Assembly (NCBI RefSeq): GCF_000382885.1
Contig: NZ_CAVK010000013.1
Span: 1 to 64,000, forward strand
Direction of reading: 5' to 3'
Origin: Sphingobium indicum BiD32
GTDB lineage: Bacteria; Pseudomonadota; Alphaproteobacteria; Sphingomonadales; Sphingomonadaceae
Length of the DNA stretch: 64,000 nucleotides
The notes under the pieces were generated by a model that did no database searches, was not told the origin of the DNA, and worked only from the letters and a program-made list of their open reading frames with translations. Both the position numbers and the translations under genes were made by a program. Of the stretch, positions 7,612 to 17,002 are shown one piece after another (within the stretch, counting starts at the first letter, position 1; each line of letters opens with the position of its first letter).

Positions 7612-10600
7612 ATGACCACAACGATTCCGCGCGCGAGCGCCATTCTCGGCGCTGCGCGCACACTTGCCGCCAAGCTGCTCCTCGCTGTTCCGATCGACCG
7701 CGCCGCTCTGAGCCAAGCCATGACCGAAAGTGCTGGCGGCCGTGACGCAGCAGGTGCCTGGCAGCAGCGTGACAGTTTCGAAGCGCTGGAAGTCGCGCTC
7801 TCCCTCGCCATTCCCGAGCTTGTCAGCCGCATGGACGTCGGCGCGGCGATCGCCACGCTGGAGGCGCTGGCGAAAGAACTGCCAACCCACACGGTACGCA
7901 GCGAGGACCAGATCCAGTTTCAGCAGTTTTCGACGCCGCCGGCGCTGGCCCGTCTTGCAGTTCATCTGGCGCGGCTTTCGAGCGATGACGTGGTGCTTGA
8001 GCCGAGCGCAGGCACCGGGATCATCGCTTCGCTTGCCAAGGGCGCGGCCAAGGATCTGATACTCAACGAACTCGAGGCAACCCGCGCCGACCTGCTCGAG
8101 GCCGTGTTTCCGGGAACGAAGGTCTACCGCCACGACGGCGCAAAACTCAGCGCGCTGCTCTCCGGAACTGAACGGCCAAGCGCCGTCCTGATGAACCCGC
8201 CGTTCTCGGTGTCGCAATCACGTGGGCAAGATCAGAACACTGCCGCCAGACACCTGCGGGCCGCCCTCGACCATCTGCTGCCCGGAGGCCGGATCGTCGC
8301 GATCATGCCGGACTGGTTCTCGCCCTCAGCCAGGTACGAAGAAACCTTCCGGCGCACCCTCGAAGGTGCGCGGGTCGTCCTGTCGCTTCGTCTGGCCAAG
8401 GGCGGCTATGCCAAGCACGGCACCGGTATCGCCGTTCGCGTGCTGGTGATCGACAAGATGCCAGGCGAGATCGGCGTATCCACGATAAATCGCGGTTCGG
8501 TCGGCGAACTCTTCGCCGCGCTGCCAACCCTGCCGCCTCGGGCGCCATTGCGCGACCCGACGCAGGCGGCAGCGCCCCGACCAAAGCTCAGCCTGTTCCG
8601 CTCGGTGAAGACCGGCCCAGCCCGGCCCGTGATCGTGCGGGCGGCAAATACCAATGAGGTCCGTCCCGTCGCATACGAAGTGCTGGCCGAACCCGCCGCG
8701 ATGGGCGAGCAGCGCGGGGTCTATGCCGATTACCGGCCTTCACGCGTGGTGATCGCGGAAGCTGGCGAACACCCGACGCACCTGGTCGAATCCGCCGCCA
8801 TGGCCTCGATCGCCGCGCCCAAACCCGGCTACGTGCCCGCTTTGCCCGAACGCACGGTGACCGCGCGATTGCTGTCCGCCGCCCAGCTTGAAACCGTGAT
8901 TTACGCGGGCGAGGCCTGGAGCCGCGACCTTCATGGCCGCTTCAGCCATCCCGCCGGCGAGGTTGCGCTCAAGGAGGATCCTGAGGGTAAGCTCTACCGC
9001 ACGGGGTTCTTCCTTGGCGACGGCACCGGGGCAGGGAAGGGGAGGCAGGCTGCGGCCTGCATTCTCGACCAGTGGCTCAAGGGCAATCACCGCCACATCT
9101 GGATCTCGAAGAATGCGCCGCTCCTTGAGGACGCACAGCGCGACTGGACGGCGATCGGCGGATTGCCGTCGGACATTCTCGACCTTGCCCGCTGGAAGAT
9201 CGGTGAGGAGATCACCGCGCCCGAGGGCATCCTGTTTGTTGCCTACGGCACGCTGCGCAGCTCGCGCGTCGAGGATACCCGGCTCGACCAGATCGTCCGC
9301 TGGGCCGGCGAAGACTTCGAAGGCGTGATCGTCTTCGACGAGGCCCACGAAATGGGCGGCGTTGCGGGCGGGGAAGGGGCATTTGGCCAAAAGCAGGGCT
9401 CCCTCCAAGGCATTGCCGGGGTGCTGCTCCAGAACACACTGCCCCGCGCCCGGGTGCTCTACGCCTCGGCCACCGGCGCATCGGACGTCAACAATCTTGC
9501 TTATGCGGTCCGACTTGGCCTGTGGGGACCGGGCACGGCCTTTGCGAACCGCGAGCAGTTCATCAGCGAGATCCGCGACGGCGGCATTGCCGCGATGGAA
9601 CTGGTGGCGCGCGACCTCAAGGCCTCCGGGCTCTACCTCGCCCGGGCGCTCAGCTTCGCTGGGATCGAGTACGACATCCTCCGCCACGATCTGACCCCGG
9701 AGCAGATCGCGGTCTACGACACCTATTGCGAGGCCTGGACGATCATTCACCAGAACCTCGAGGCTGCACTCGAACTCACCGGGATCGTCGATGGGCTTGA
9801 GAACAAAACCCTCAACAGCGGCGCCAAGGCGGCGGCCCGCAGCCGGTTCGAGGGGACGAAGCAGCGGTTCTTTGCCCAGGTGCTGCTCTCGCTGAAGTTG
9901 CCCTCGATCTATCCCGCGATCGACGAGCATCTGGCGAACGACGAAAGTGTGGTCGTCCAACTCGTCAGCACGGCGGAATCGATCCTCAATCGGCGCCTAA
10001 ATGAGCTCGATCCCGACGAGCGCGAAGCGCTGGAACTGGACCTTTCGCCCAGGGAGGCGATCGTGGACTGCCTCACCCGGGCCTTCCCGACCCGGCAGAT
10101 GGAAGAATACACCGACGAGCTCGGCGACGTGCGCTCGCGGCCGATGTGGGATGAGGCAGGCAATCCGGTCCACAACCCGCAGGCCGAGGCTACGCGCGCA
10201 GACCTGATCGAGCATATCTGCGCGATGCCGCCGATCCCGACCGCGCTTGATGCCCTGCTGGAGCACTACGGCGTGACTGCGGTGGCCGAGGTCACCGGGC
10301 GTAGCAAACGCCTCGTCCGGGATGGTTCGGGCCAGCAGCGCCTCGAGAGCCGTTCGCCGCGGACCAATCTTGCCGAGACGACCGCGTTCATGACCGGGGC
10401 CAAGCGCATACTTGTGTTCTCGGATGCGGGCGGCACGGGCCGCAGCTATCACGCCAGTCTTGATGCCAGGAACCAGCAGCGCCGGGTCCACTTCCTGCTC
10501 GAACCTGGCTGGCGCGCGGACCGTGCGATCCAGGGGCTGGGGCGCACCCACCGCACCCATCAGGCCTGCCCGCCGCTGTTCCGACCGGTCACCACCGACT

Positions 10601-11829
10601 GCAAGGGCGAGGCCCGGTTCACCAGCACGATCGCCCGGCGCCTCGACGCACTGGGCGCGCTTACTCGCGGCCAGCGCCAGACCGGCGGGCAGGGCATGTT
10701 CGATGCCAGCGACAACCTCGAGAGCATCTATGCCAAGCACGCGCTGCACGACTGGTACGGCCTGCTCGCAACCGCCAAGCTCAAGAGCACGACCTTGGCC
10801 GAGTTCCAACGGATGAGCGGGCTTGAGCTCACCGATCAGGACGGGATTCTGCGCGAGGACCTGCCGCCGATCCAGCGCTGGCTCAACCGCATCCTCGCCA
10901 TGAAGATCGCCGTCCAGAACGCCATCTTCGACGAGTTCCTCACCCTTGTTGAAACCCGCGTCTCCGCAGCCAAGGAAGCCGGCACCTTCGACATCGGCGT
11001 CGAGACCGTGGCGGTCGAGGCCTGCGAGGTGCTGTCCGACACGGTGATCCGGACCGACCCCGTGACCGGCGCGACCTCGCACCTGCTTGAGCTGTCGCTG
11101 ACCCAGCGGCGCAAGGTCCTCTCGCTCGAGCGCGTGCTCAAAATGGCATCGTATGAGGAACAGCCGCTGTTTCTGCGCAATGACAAGTCGGGGAAGGTTG
11201 CGCTCGGCATCGCGGCGCCCTCGCACATGGACGAGGAGGGCCACATGATCCGCCGTTACGAACTCGTGCGGCCTTTGCGCAGCGAGTACCTCCGCGCTGA
11301 CCGTCTCGACGAGTCCGCCTGGGAGCCCGTCACCAAGTCCCGGTTCAGCGCGCTGTGGGAAGAGGAATACGCCGCCGACGAGAGCCAACTGGTCACAGAG
11401 ACCGTCTATCTCGCGACCGGCCTGCTCCTGCCAATCTGGGGCGCGCTTCCCAAGGAAGACCTCACGGTCAACCGCATCGTCGACAAGTCGGGCGCCTCCT
11501 GGCTCGGCCGCCATGTCCACGACCTCTACGTCGATGCGACCCTCGAGAAGCTTGGGGTTGCCCGCAAGGCGCAGACCGATCCGACCAAGATTGCCGCCGC
11601 CATTCTCGGTGGGGGCACGTGGAAGGCGCCGCATCCCCTCAATTTTACCATCCGGACGTCCCGGGTGAACGGTTCCCGAAGGATCGAGATCGTCGATGCC
11701 GAAGCCGCGCGCATTCCCGAGCTCAAGGCCATGGGCTGCTTCACCGAAATCATCGCCTACAAGACGCGGGTGTTCGTGCCACTCGACCGGGCCGAGGCGA
11801 TCATCGCCAGCATCGCCGGGCAGGCCTGA
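7612..11829 (+). CDS. Methyltransferase / strawberry-notch helicase fusion
   Basis: A giant protein of about 1405 residues. An N-terminal methyltransferase-like domain has the SAM motif 'VVLEPSAGTGIIASLA' and the adenine-methylase signature NPPF near residue 195. The helicase core has Walker A 'GDGTGAGKGRQ' near 470, 'VFDEAHEMGG' near 575 and 'YASATGASDVNNLAYA'. A strawberry-notch C-terminal helicase region follows ('SDAGGTGRSYHASLDA', 'QGLGRTHRTHQACPP'). Such plasmid and phage proteins are large SF2-type NTPases, perhaps acting on incoming DNA. The ATG at 7612 is chosen over a GTG 36 bp upstream because CAGGAG sits 8 bp before it. Confidence 0.88.
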   Translation: MTTTIPRASAILGAARTLAAKLLLAVPIDRAALSQAMTESAGGRDAAGAWQQRDSFEALEVALSLAIPELVSRMDVGAAIATLEALAKELPTHTVRSEDQIQFQQFSTPPALARLAVHLARLSSDDVVLEPSAGTGIIASLAKGAAKDLILNELEATRADLLEAVFPGTKVYRHDGAKLSALLSGTERPSAVLMNPPFSVSQSRGQDQNTAARHLRAALDHLLPGGRIVAIMPDWFSPSARYEETFRRTLEGARVVLSLRLAKGGYAKHGTGIAVRVLVIDKMPGEIGVSTINRGSVGELFAALPTLPPRAPLRDPTQAAAPRPKLSLFRSVKTGPARPVIVRAANTNEVRPVAYEVLAEPAAMGEQRGVYADYRPSRVVIAEAGEHPTHLVESAAMASIAAPKPGYVPALPERTVTARLLSAAQLETVIYAGEAWSRDLHGRFSHPAGEVALKEDPEGKLYRTGFFLGDGTGAGKGRQAAACILDQWLKGNHRHIWISKNAPLLEDAQRDWTAIGGLPSDILDLARWKIGEEITAPEGILFVAYGTLRSSRVEDTRLDQIVRWAGEDFEGVIVFDEAHEMGGVAGGEGAFGQKQGSLQGIAGVLLQNTLPRARVLYASATGASDVNNLAYAVRLGLWGPGTAFANREQFISEIRDGGIAAMELVARDLKASGLYLARALSFAGIEYDILRHDLTPEQIAVYDTYCEAWTIIHQNLEAALELTGIVDGLENKTLNSGAKAAARSRFEGTKQRFFAQVLLSLKLPSIYPAIDEHLANDESVVVQLVSTAESILNRRLNELDPDEREALELDLSPREAIVDCLTRAFPTRQMEEYTDELGDVRSRPMWDEAGNPVHNPQAEATRADLIEHICAMPPIPTALDALLEHYGVTAVAEVTGRSKRLVRDGSGQQRLESRSPRTNLAETTAFMTGAKRILVFSDAGGTGRSYHASLDARNQQRRVHFLLEPGWRADRAIQGLGRTHRTHQACPPLFRPVTTDCKGEARFTSTIARRLDALGALTRGQRQTGGQGMFDASDNLESIYAKHALHDWYGLLATAKLKSTTLAEFQRMSGLELTDQDGILREDLPPIQRWLNRILAMKIAVQNAIFDEFLTLVETRVSAAKEAGTFDIGVETVAVEACEVLSDTVIRTDPVTGATSHLLELSLTQRRKVLSLERVLKMASYEEQPLFLRNDKSGKVALGIAAPSHMDEEGHMIRRYELVRPLRSEYLRADRLDESAWEPVTKSRFSALWEEEYAADESQLVTETVYLATGLLLPIWGALPKEDLTVNRIVDKSGASWLGRHVHDLYVDATLEKLGVARKAQTDPTKIAAAILGGGTWKAPHPLNFTIRTSRVNGSRRIEIVDAEAARIPELKAMGCFTEIIAYKTRVFVPLDRAEAIIASIAGQA

Positions 11830-11857
11830 CCCCCGCGCTCATTTAACATCACTGCTG

Positions 11858-12997
11858 TTAGATGGGCGCGGCGATGTTGGATGAGGGGCGTTCCGCGTCG
11901 ATCAGCAGATGGTAGCGCGTCGACTTGAGGGTCCCGGTCTGGCCAAGTGCGCCCATCGCCACCAGCTCCTGCAGGTCACGCGTCGCGGTCGCGCGCGAGG
12001 TGTCGGCGATGGTGACGTAGTTTGCAGCACTAAGCCCGCCCTTGAAGCCATCAAGGCCCTCGCGCAGCATGCGCACGATGACCTTTTCCTGCCGCGCATT
12101 GAGTCGTCCGCGAAACTTGTCGTGGAACCGCGTCTTGGCGAGCAGGAAATCGATGAGAGCCAGGCTGTGCGCCTGCGCTTCCAGTACCGTCTCGGCGAAA
12201 TAGACGAGCCAGTCGGTGACCTCGTTGACCTTGTTGGCGGCTTCGAGCGCATCGTAATAGGCCGAGCGCCTGCGCTGGATCGTCTGCGATAAGGCGATGA
12301 GACTGGGCTGCCCGATTGCCTGCGACAGCGCCTTCTCAGAGATCGCCCGGCCAATGCGGCCATTGCCATCCTCGAAAGGATGGACGCTGACGAAGTAGAG
12401 ATGGGCGAGGCCCGACCGGGTAAGGGCGGGCAGGGGTGCCGTGCCGGCAGGACCGCTCGCGGCGAACCATTCCAGGAACCGGGCCATCTCATCCGCCATC
12501 GCGCTCGACGGCGGAGCTTCGAAGTGAACGGTCGGCTTGTGCAGCACGCCCGAAACCACCTGCATCGCATCTTCGTGTTCGCGGTAGCGTCCGACCGCCT
12601 CGACGTCGCTGCGCCCGCTCAGCACCAACCGGTGCCAGTGCGACAGAACGTCCTCGGTTAGCGGATCGGCAAAGCCGCGGTAGAGGTCGATCATCATTTC
12701 CGCGATCCCGCGCTCGGCGGGCAGAACGCGGCGTTTCTCGGTCTCGAGCCCGAACTCGCGTCGCAAGGATACCTGGACGCTGTCGCGATTGAGCAACTCG
12801 CCCTCGATCTGCGAGGTCTTGATCGCTTCGTCGGTCATCACGTCGAGAACGACGCTCGTGCGGTCCTTCTCGCCAAGGTGCTTCACCACGCCGATCATGA
12901 CGCCCGACTGCTGCAGGAATCGCGCCTCGAGCGCGGCGAGAGCAGCGCCGTTCCAGCGAAAATCAGGCCAATCCGGCTGCTGCCAGTTCCACTTCAT
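11858..12997 (-). CDS. Fic-domain protein (putative AMPylase)
   Basis: A 379-residue Fic protein. The active-site motif HPFEDGNGRIGR is complete at residues 206-217, so nucleotide transfer (usually AMP from ATP) to a protein target is expected. The inhibitory motif 'SQIEGE' at residues 62-67, just after an N-terminal DUF4172-like region, indicates a self-inhibited class II Fic. The C-terminus looks like a winged helix ('VTIADTSRATATRDLQELVA'), so the protein may repress its own gene. The promoter holds several TGAGGCA-type repeats. Targets are unknown; a toxin or regulatory role is inference. Confidence 0.92.
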   Translation of the reverse strand: MKWNWQQPDWPDFRWNGAALAALEARFLQQSGVMIGVVKHLGEKDRTSVVLDVMTDEAIKTSQIEGELLNRDSVQVSLRREFGLETEKRRVLPAERGIAEMMIDLYRGFADPLTEDVLSHWHRLVLSGRSDVEAVGRYREHEDAMQVVSGVLHKPTVHFEAPPSSAMADEMARFLEWFAASGPAGTAPLPALTRSGLAHLYFVSVHPFEDGNGRIGRAISEKALSQAIGQPSLIALSQTIQRRRSAYYDALEAANKVNEVTDWLVYFAETVLEAQAHSLALIDFLLAKTRFHDKFRGRLNARQEKVIVRMLREGLDGFKGGLSAANYVTIADTSRATATRDLQELVAMGALGQTGTLKSTRYHLLIDAERPSSNIAAPI

Positions 12998-13070
12998 GAG
13001 GCATTGATCCTGCGTTTATGCCTCACTCTATGCCGTATCTTGAGGCATAAATCCACAATTTATGCCTCAC
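12997..13070. promoter_or_regulatory. fic operator: TGAGGCATAAAT inverted repeats
   Basis: A perfect inverted repeat, TGAGGCATAAAT (13041-13052) and ATTTATGCCTCA (13058-13069), has a 5-bp spacer. A third copy TTTATGCCTCAC is at 13015-13026, and a half copy TGAGGCAT overlaps the fic start codon at 12997-13004. The arrangement strongly suggests a repressor-controlled promoter for fic. The same TGAGGCA core recurs upstream of the Xre/RES pair at 40582-40610. Confidence 0.7.
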
Positions 13071-13138
13071 GGGGCTTTGAACGGCTGTGCCCGCAAGCAT
13101 TTCGGGCTCGGTCTGACGTCCGGAGCGTCCTGAAACTG

Positions 13139-13158
13139 TGAGGGGAGGGGGGCTGGAA
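13139..13158 (+). repeat. G-rich intergenic element, copy 2
   Basis: TGAGGGGAGGGGGGCTGGAA, identical over 19 bases to the copy at 7551. Here it is not preceded by a gene on the same strand. It lies 68 bp before the ParB-like gene. Confidence 0.6.
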
Positions 13159-13206
13159 GAGGTGAGCCGAAGGGCTCGGCCAAATCCGGCTTTCAGGAGC
13201 ACCCCC

Positions 13207-15261
13207 ATGAACGACATCGAGTTGATCCCGCTCGGCAAGCTACGGCTGTCCGAAGCCAACGTCCGCAAGAACGACAGCAACCTCTTCATCGAAGAATTGG
13301 CTGCCAATATCGAGGCCAAGGGCCTCCTCCAGAACCTGATCGTTGTGCCCGCCAAGAAGCGCGGCATGTTCGACGTGACCGCAGGCGGCCGCCGCCTGCG
13401 CGCCCTCAACTTCCTTCTGACCGCCGGCAAGCTCCCCAAGGACCACCCCGTCGCCTGCCGGGTGCTCGACATCGATACCGCCGAGCAGTCCGAACTCTCG
13501 CTGATCGAGAACGTCATCCGGCTAGATATGACGCCGACCGACGAGATCCGCGCCTACAAGCACTTCGTCAACGAGGGCAGCGACCTCGACGCGATCGCCA
13601 AGCGGTTCGGCCGCACCCGCCGGTTCATCGAAGGCCGCCTGCGGCTTGCCGACCTTGCCGATCCGATCTTCGCCGCACTCGAGGAGGGCAAGATCACCCT
13701 CGATGTCGCCAAGGCCTATGCGACGACGCCCAACCATGATCGCCAGATGATGGTCTGGAGCGAATTGTCGAACTCATGGCAGGGCAACAACCCCGATTCA
13801 ATCCGCCGCATGGTCACGCACAGCGCGATCCGCTCATCCTCGCCAATGGCGAAGCTGGCAACCGAAGCCGACTACCTGGCCGCTGGCGGCAAGATCGAGC
13901 GTGACCTCTTCACCGAAGATGGCGGCGAGACCTGGATCGATGCCGAGATCGCCCAGCGCATTGCCGGCGAGAAGCTCCAGGCCTTTGCGGCCGAGATTGC
14001 CGAAACCTCCGGCTATGCCTGGGTGCGCCCGATCCTTGAGACCCGCGTCACCTACAACGCGACCGAAGACCTCCACCAGGTCCATCTCGAACCGGCACCG
14101 CTCACCGACGAGGAACAAGTCGAGGCTGACAAGCTCCTCGAGACGATCTCGGCGCTGGAAGCTGAAAGCGAGACCCTCGACGAAGACGACGAGGCTGCCG
14201 CCGCCGAGTTCCAGACCCGCTGGGATGCCGCGAGCAGCGCCTACGACGCGCTCCACGACAAACCCCCGGTGATCCCCGAGGAGATGAAGGCGAATGTCGG
14301 CTGCTTCGTGATCATCGGCGCCGACGGCCAGCCCACGGTTGCCAGCGGCCTCTACAGCGACAAGCCGCTCGAACGCCGCAAGGCCCGCGGGGGCGACGCC
14401 GCCGAGGGTGCCAGCGGAACGGCAGGGGATGGCGGTAGCGCCTCGTCCGCGCCCAAGCCACTGTCGCAGAAGCTGGTCGAGGAGCTCGCGGTGCAGCGCC
14501 GCGACATTCTCGCGATCAACCTCGCCTCGAACCCGGCGATCGCACTCGACTACCTGATCTTCGCTATCGCGGACTCCCGCGCGCTCTACAGTGCGCAGGC
14601 GCTCGGAACGACGCTCCGCGCGCCGTCGCCCTCGATCTACCTCGCCAACTACCCCGAAAGCCCGGCGCATACGCTGATGGCTGACATGCGTGAGACGCTC
14701 GACCTGTCGTGGACCGAGCATCGCCGCACGGTCGACCGGTTCTCGGCGTTCAGCGCGCTCGACGACGATGCCAAGGCAAGCTGGCTCGCCTGGTGCATGG
14801 CAAAGACGCTGGAGGCGAGCATGGGGATCGACAAGAAGGCAGGGCAGTCCGGCCCCGAGCCGATCGATCTCCACGATCACCTTGCGGCGCTGATGGGGAT
14901 CAACGTCGCCAGCCACTGGCGGCCGACCTCGGCCAATTACTTCGACCGCGTCAGCAAGCAGGCGCTGCTCGCCCATGTCAGCGAAGTCGGCGGCCCAACC
15001 ATGGCGGCGAGCTTCATGGGCTCGAAGAAGGGCGACCTCTCGGCTTCCTGCGAGAAGCTGTTTGCCGGTGAGACCATCGTCGCCCCCGAGGTAAAGGAAG
15101 CCGCCCTCGCGTGGGTGCCAGAAGCCATGCGGTTCCGGGTGCTCGCGGCGAGCGAGCCCGATGACGAGGCGCCGGTCGAGCACGAACCCGAGAGCGATGC
15201 GGGCGACCTCGAACCTGCCGAAGAGCAGGACGCCGACGCCGGCGAGACCGTCGACGCCTGA
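13207..15261 (+). CDS. Large ParB/Spo0J-like nuclease-type protein
   Basis: A 684-residue protein. Its N-terminal third is a ParB/Srx domain plus helix-turn-helix: 'IPLGKLRLSEANVRK', 'DVTAGGRRLRALNFL', 'ELSLIENVIRLDMTPTDEI' and 'LDAIAKRFGRTRRFIEGRL'. The remaining residues have no motif I recognise; they include an acidic coiled region near residues 300-350 and an acidic tail. It is distinct from the partition ParB at 2359. Similar long ParB-like proteins are standard on conjugative plasmids next to strawberry-notch helicases, and their role is not well established. Start ATG 13207 follows CAGGAG. Confidence 0.85.
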   Translation: MNDIELIPLGKLRLSEANVRKNDSNLFIEELAANIEAKGLLQNLIVVPAKKRGMFDVTAGGRRLRALNFLLTAGKLPKDHPVACRVLDIDTAEQSELSLIENVIRLDMTPTDEIRAYKHFVNEGSDLDAIAKRFGRTRRFIEGRLRLADLADPIFAALEEGKITLDVAKAYATTPNHDRQMMVWSELSNSWQGNNPDSIRRMVTHSAIRSSSPMAKLATEADYLAAGGKIERDLFTEDGGETWIDAEIAQRIAGEKLQAFAAEIAETSGYAWVRPILETRVTYNATEDLHQVHLEPAPLTDEEQVEADKLLETISALEAESETLDEDDEAAAAEFQTRWDAASSAYDALHDKPPVIPEEMKANVGCFVIIGADGQPTVASGLYSDKPLERRKARGGDAAEGASGTAGDGGSASSAPKPLSQKLVEELAVQRRDILAINLASNPAIALDYLIFAIADSRALYSAQALGTTLRAPSPSIYLANYPESPAHTLMADMRETLDLSWTEHRRTVDRFSAFSALDDDAKASWLAWCMAKTLEASMGIDKKAGQSGPEPIDLHDHLAALMGINVASHWRPTSANYFDRVSKQALLAHVSEVGGPTMAASFMGSKKGDLSASCEKLFAGETIVAPEVKEAALAWVPEAMRFRVLAASEPDDEAPVEHEPESDAGDLEPAEEQDADAGETVDA

Positions 15262-15337
15262 GCCAGCCCTGCCGGCACGCTGCCCGCGCATCCCTTGCGC
15301 CCTGTGACAGCGTGCCGGCCCATCCAGGAACCACCTC

Positions 15338-17002
15338 ATGACCATGATCACCAAGCTGCGCGCCCGGGTCTCTCCGCACGCGATCTCGAAGGTTACCCGG
15401 ATCTTCAACGGGACCCTCGACGACATCTTCAACGAACTCTTCCAGAATGCCCGCCGCGCGGGTGCGACCAGCATCACCGTCACCGCGGAGCATCTGGCGG
15501 ACGCCTGCCTCATCACGGTAGGCGACGACGGCGGCGGGATCGCCGATCCGGTCGACCTCCTCTCGCTCGGCCAATCCGACTGGTCCGACGAATGCCGCAC
15601 CCGCGAGGACCCGGCGGGCATGGGCTTCTTCAGTCTGGCTGGCCTTGACACGGTGGTCAGTTCGCGAAGCGGGGGCGGTGCATTCTCGCTCGCGATTGCG
15701 GGGGATGCCTGGACCGGCGAGGCCGACATCGATGTGCTCCCGTGGGATGGAGCGCCCGGCACGACAATCGCCTTCCGGTTCGATCCGCAGCCTGACGGTA
15801 AGCTCGAACGCTGCGTCGAGGCGGCGGCGCGGTTCCTGTCGCTTGCCGTCAGCTACAACGGCAAGGACCTCGCCCGCGCCGATTTCCTCGCAGACGCGCA
15901 CAAGGTCATCGAGCGGGAGGGGTTCCGGATCGGCGTGTTCCGCGACCGGTACTCGCCCCACATCGCGACACTCAACTTCCACGGGGTCACGTTGAAACAA
16001 GCCTTCCCGGTCGTGAAGGAAGTCCATCACACCCAGTGGTCGGTGCAGGTCGACGTGATCGACGCGCCCGATCTCGTCCTGGTGCTGCCCGCCCGCAAGG
16101 AAATCTACCGCAACGCCGCACTCGACCGGCTCGTGGCGCTCTGCCGCGAGGCGATTTTTTCGGTCATCCGCGAGGAACCGTTCCACCGCCTGAGCTTCGA
16201 CAACTGGCTCGAGGCGAACCTCTACCACGACGACTTCCCGCAGGCGGCCCGGCAATTGCCGCTGTGGTACCCGACGCTCGCCCGCGACAGCTACCGCGAG
16301 GTGCCGCGGTTTGCCGACCTCGAACCGGGATCGGCGATCTATGACGACACTGACTCCTTCGACGCGGTCACTTTCGGGCGGGCATTGCGGCGCTCGAACG
16401 GCGGCGAGATGCACCGCCTCGGCGGCCCCGAACCGCGCGCGTTCTACGAACCGATCACCAACTTCATCGGCTATCCCTGGTACGATGCCCTCCCGGCCTT
16501 CGTGCGGACCGGCGAGCGCTACACCTTCGATGGCGGCATACCCGCGGGCGAAGCCGAAGCTGTCACCCTGCGCCCCGACGCGATCACCATCGAACTCACC
16601 GATCAGCACGACCGGCGGCTCGATCTCGAGACCGACTTCGCGATCCTGGAAGATGCCGACTCCTGGGGCGACCCCGACTGCGCGCGCATTGCACTGACCC
16701 GGACCACCGCGCTAGGGCCCGATGATCTCACCGACCTCATCATCGATGCGGTGTTCTCGCCTTCGGACGATTCCGATGCGGACAGCTACGACACCCAGGA
16801 GACCCGATTCCGCCACGATGCGGCGGTGCGTGCCCATGCCATCCTCGAGGGCGAGGATGCCGCGATCCTCGCTGGCATCCGCATGGCTTTCGCTGACCGG
16901 GTCGCCTGGCGCATCCCGCATGGGCGCACGCTGCGCCTTTCCTGGTCGAGCGCCGCCTCCGACCTCTCGCCCGATCCTGTGCCGGAGGGCCCGGCCCAAT
17001 GA
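15338..17002 (+). CDS. GHKL (Bergerat-fold) ATPase-like protein
   Basis: A 554-residue protein. The first 110 residues carry the ATP-binding motifs of the HSP90/histidine kinase/MutL fold: N-box 'FNELFQNARRAGATS' (31-45), 'VGDDGGGIADP' (61-71) and 'PAGMGFFSLA' (92-101). No kinase, gyrase or MutL partner domain is recognisable in the rest. Downstream of the ParB-like gene and overlapping the ArdC-like gene by an ATGA, it probably belongs to one transcription unit with them. Its function on the plasmid is unknown. Confidence 0.8.
   Translation: MTMITKLRARVSPHAISKVTRIFNGTLDDIFNELFQNARRAGATSITVTAEHLADACLITVGDDGGGIADPVDLLSLGQSDWSDECRTREDPAGMGFFSLAGLDTVVSSRSGGGAFSLAIAGDAWTGEADIDVLPWDGAPGTTIAFRFDPQPDGKLERCVEAAARFLSLAVSYNGKDLARADFLADAHKVIEREGFRIGVFRDRYSPHIATLNFHGVTLKQAFPVVKEVHHTQWSVQVDVIDAPDLVLVLPARKEIYRNAALDRLVALCREAIFSVIREEPFHRLSFDNWLEANLYHDDFPQAARQLPLWYPTLARDSYREVPRFADLEPGSAIYDDTDSFDAVTFGRALRRSNGGEMHRLGGPEPRAFYEPITNFIGYPWYDALPAFVRTGERYTFDGGIPAGEAEAVTLRPDAITIELTDQHDRRLDLETDFAILEDADSWGDPDCARIALTRTTALGPDDLTDLIIDAVFSPSDDSDADSYDTQETRFRHDAAVRAHAILEGEDAAILAGIRMAFADRVAWRIPHGRTLRLSWSSAASDLSPDPVPEGPAQ

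Noticed and set aside
9997-11634. 545-codon minus-strand frame
   Set aside because: Antisense to the strawberry-notch helicase; composition shows the Arg/Gly/Val bias of a shadow frame.
13834-16609. Two long minus-strand frames (642 and 531 codons)
   Set aside because: They mirror the ParB-like and GHKL genes, whose plus-strand motifs and ribosome sites are convincing.
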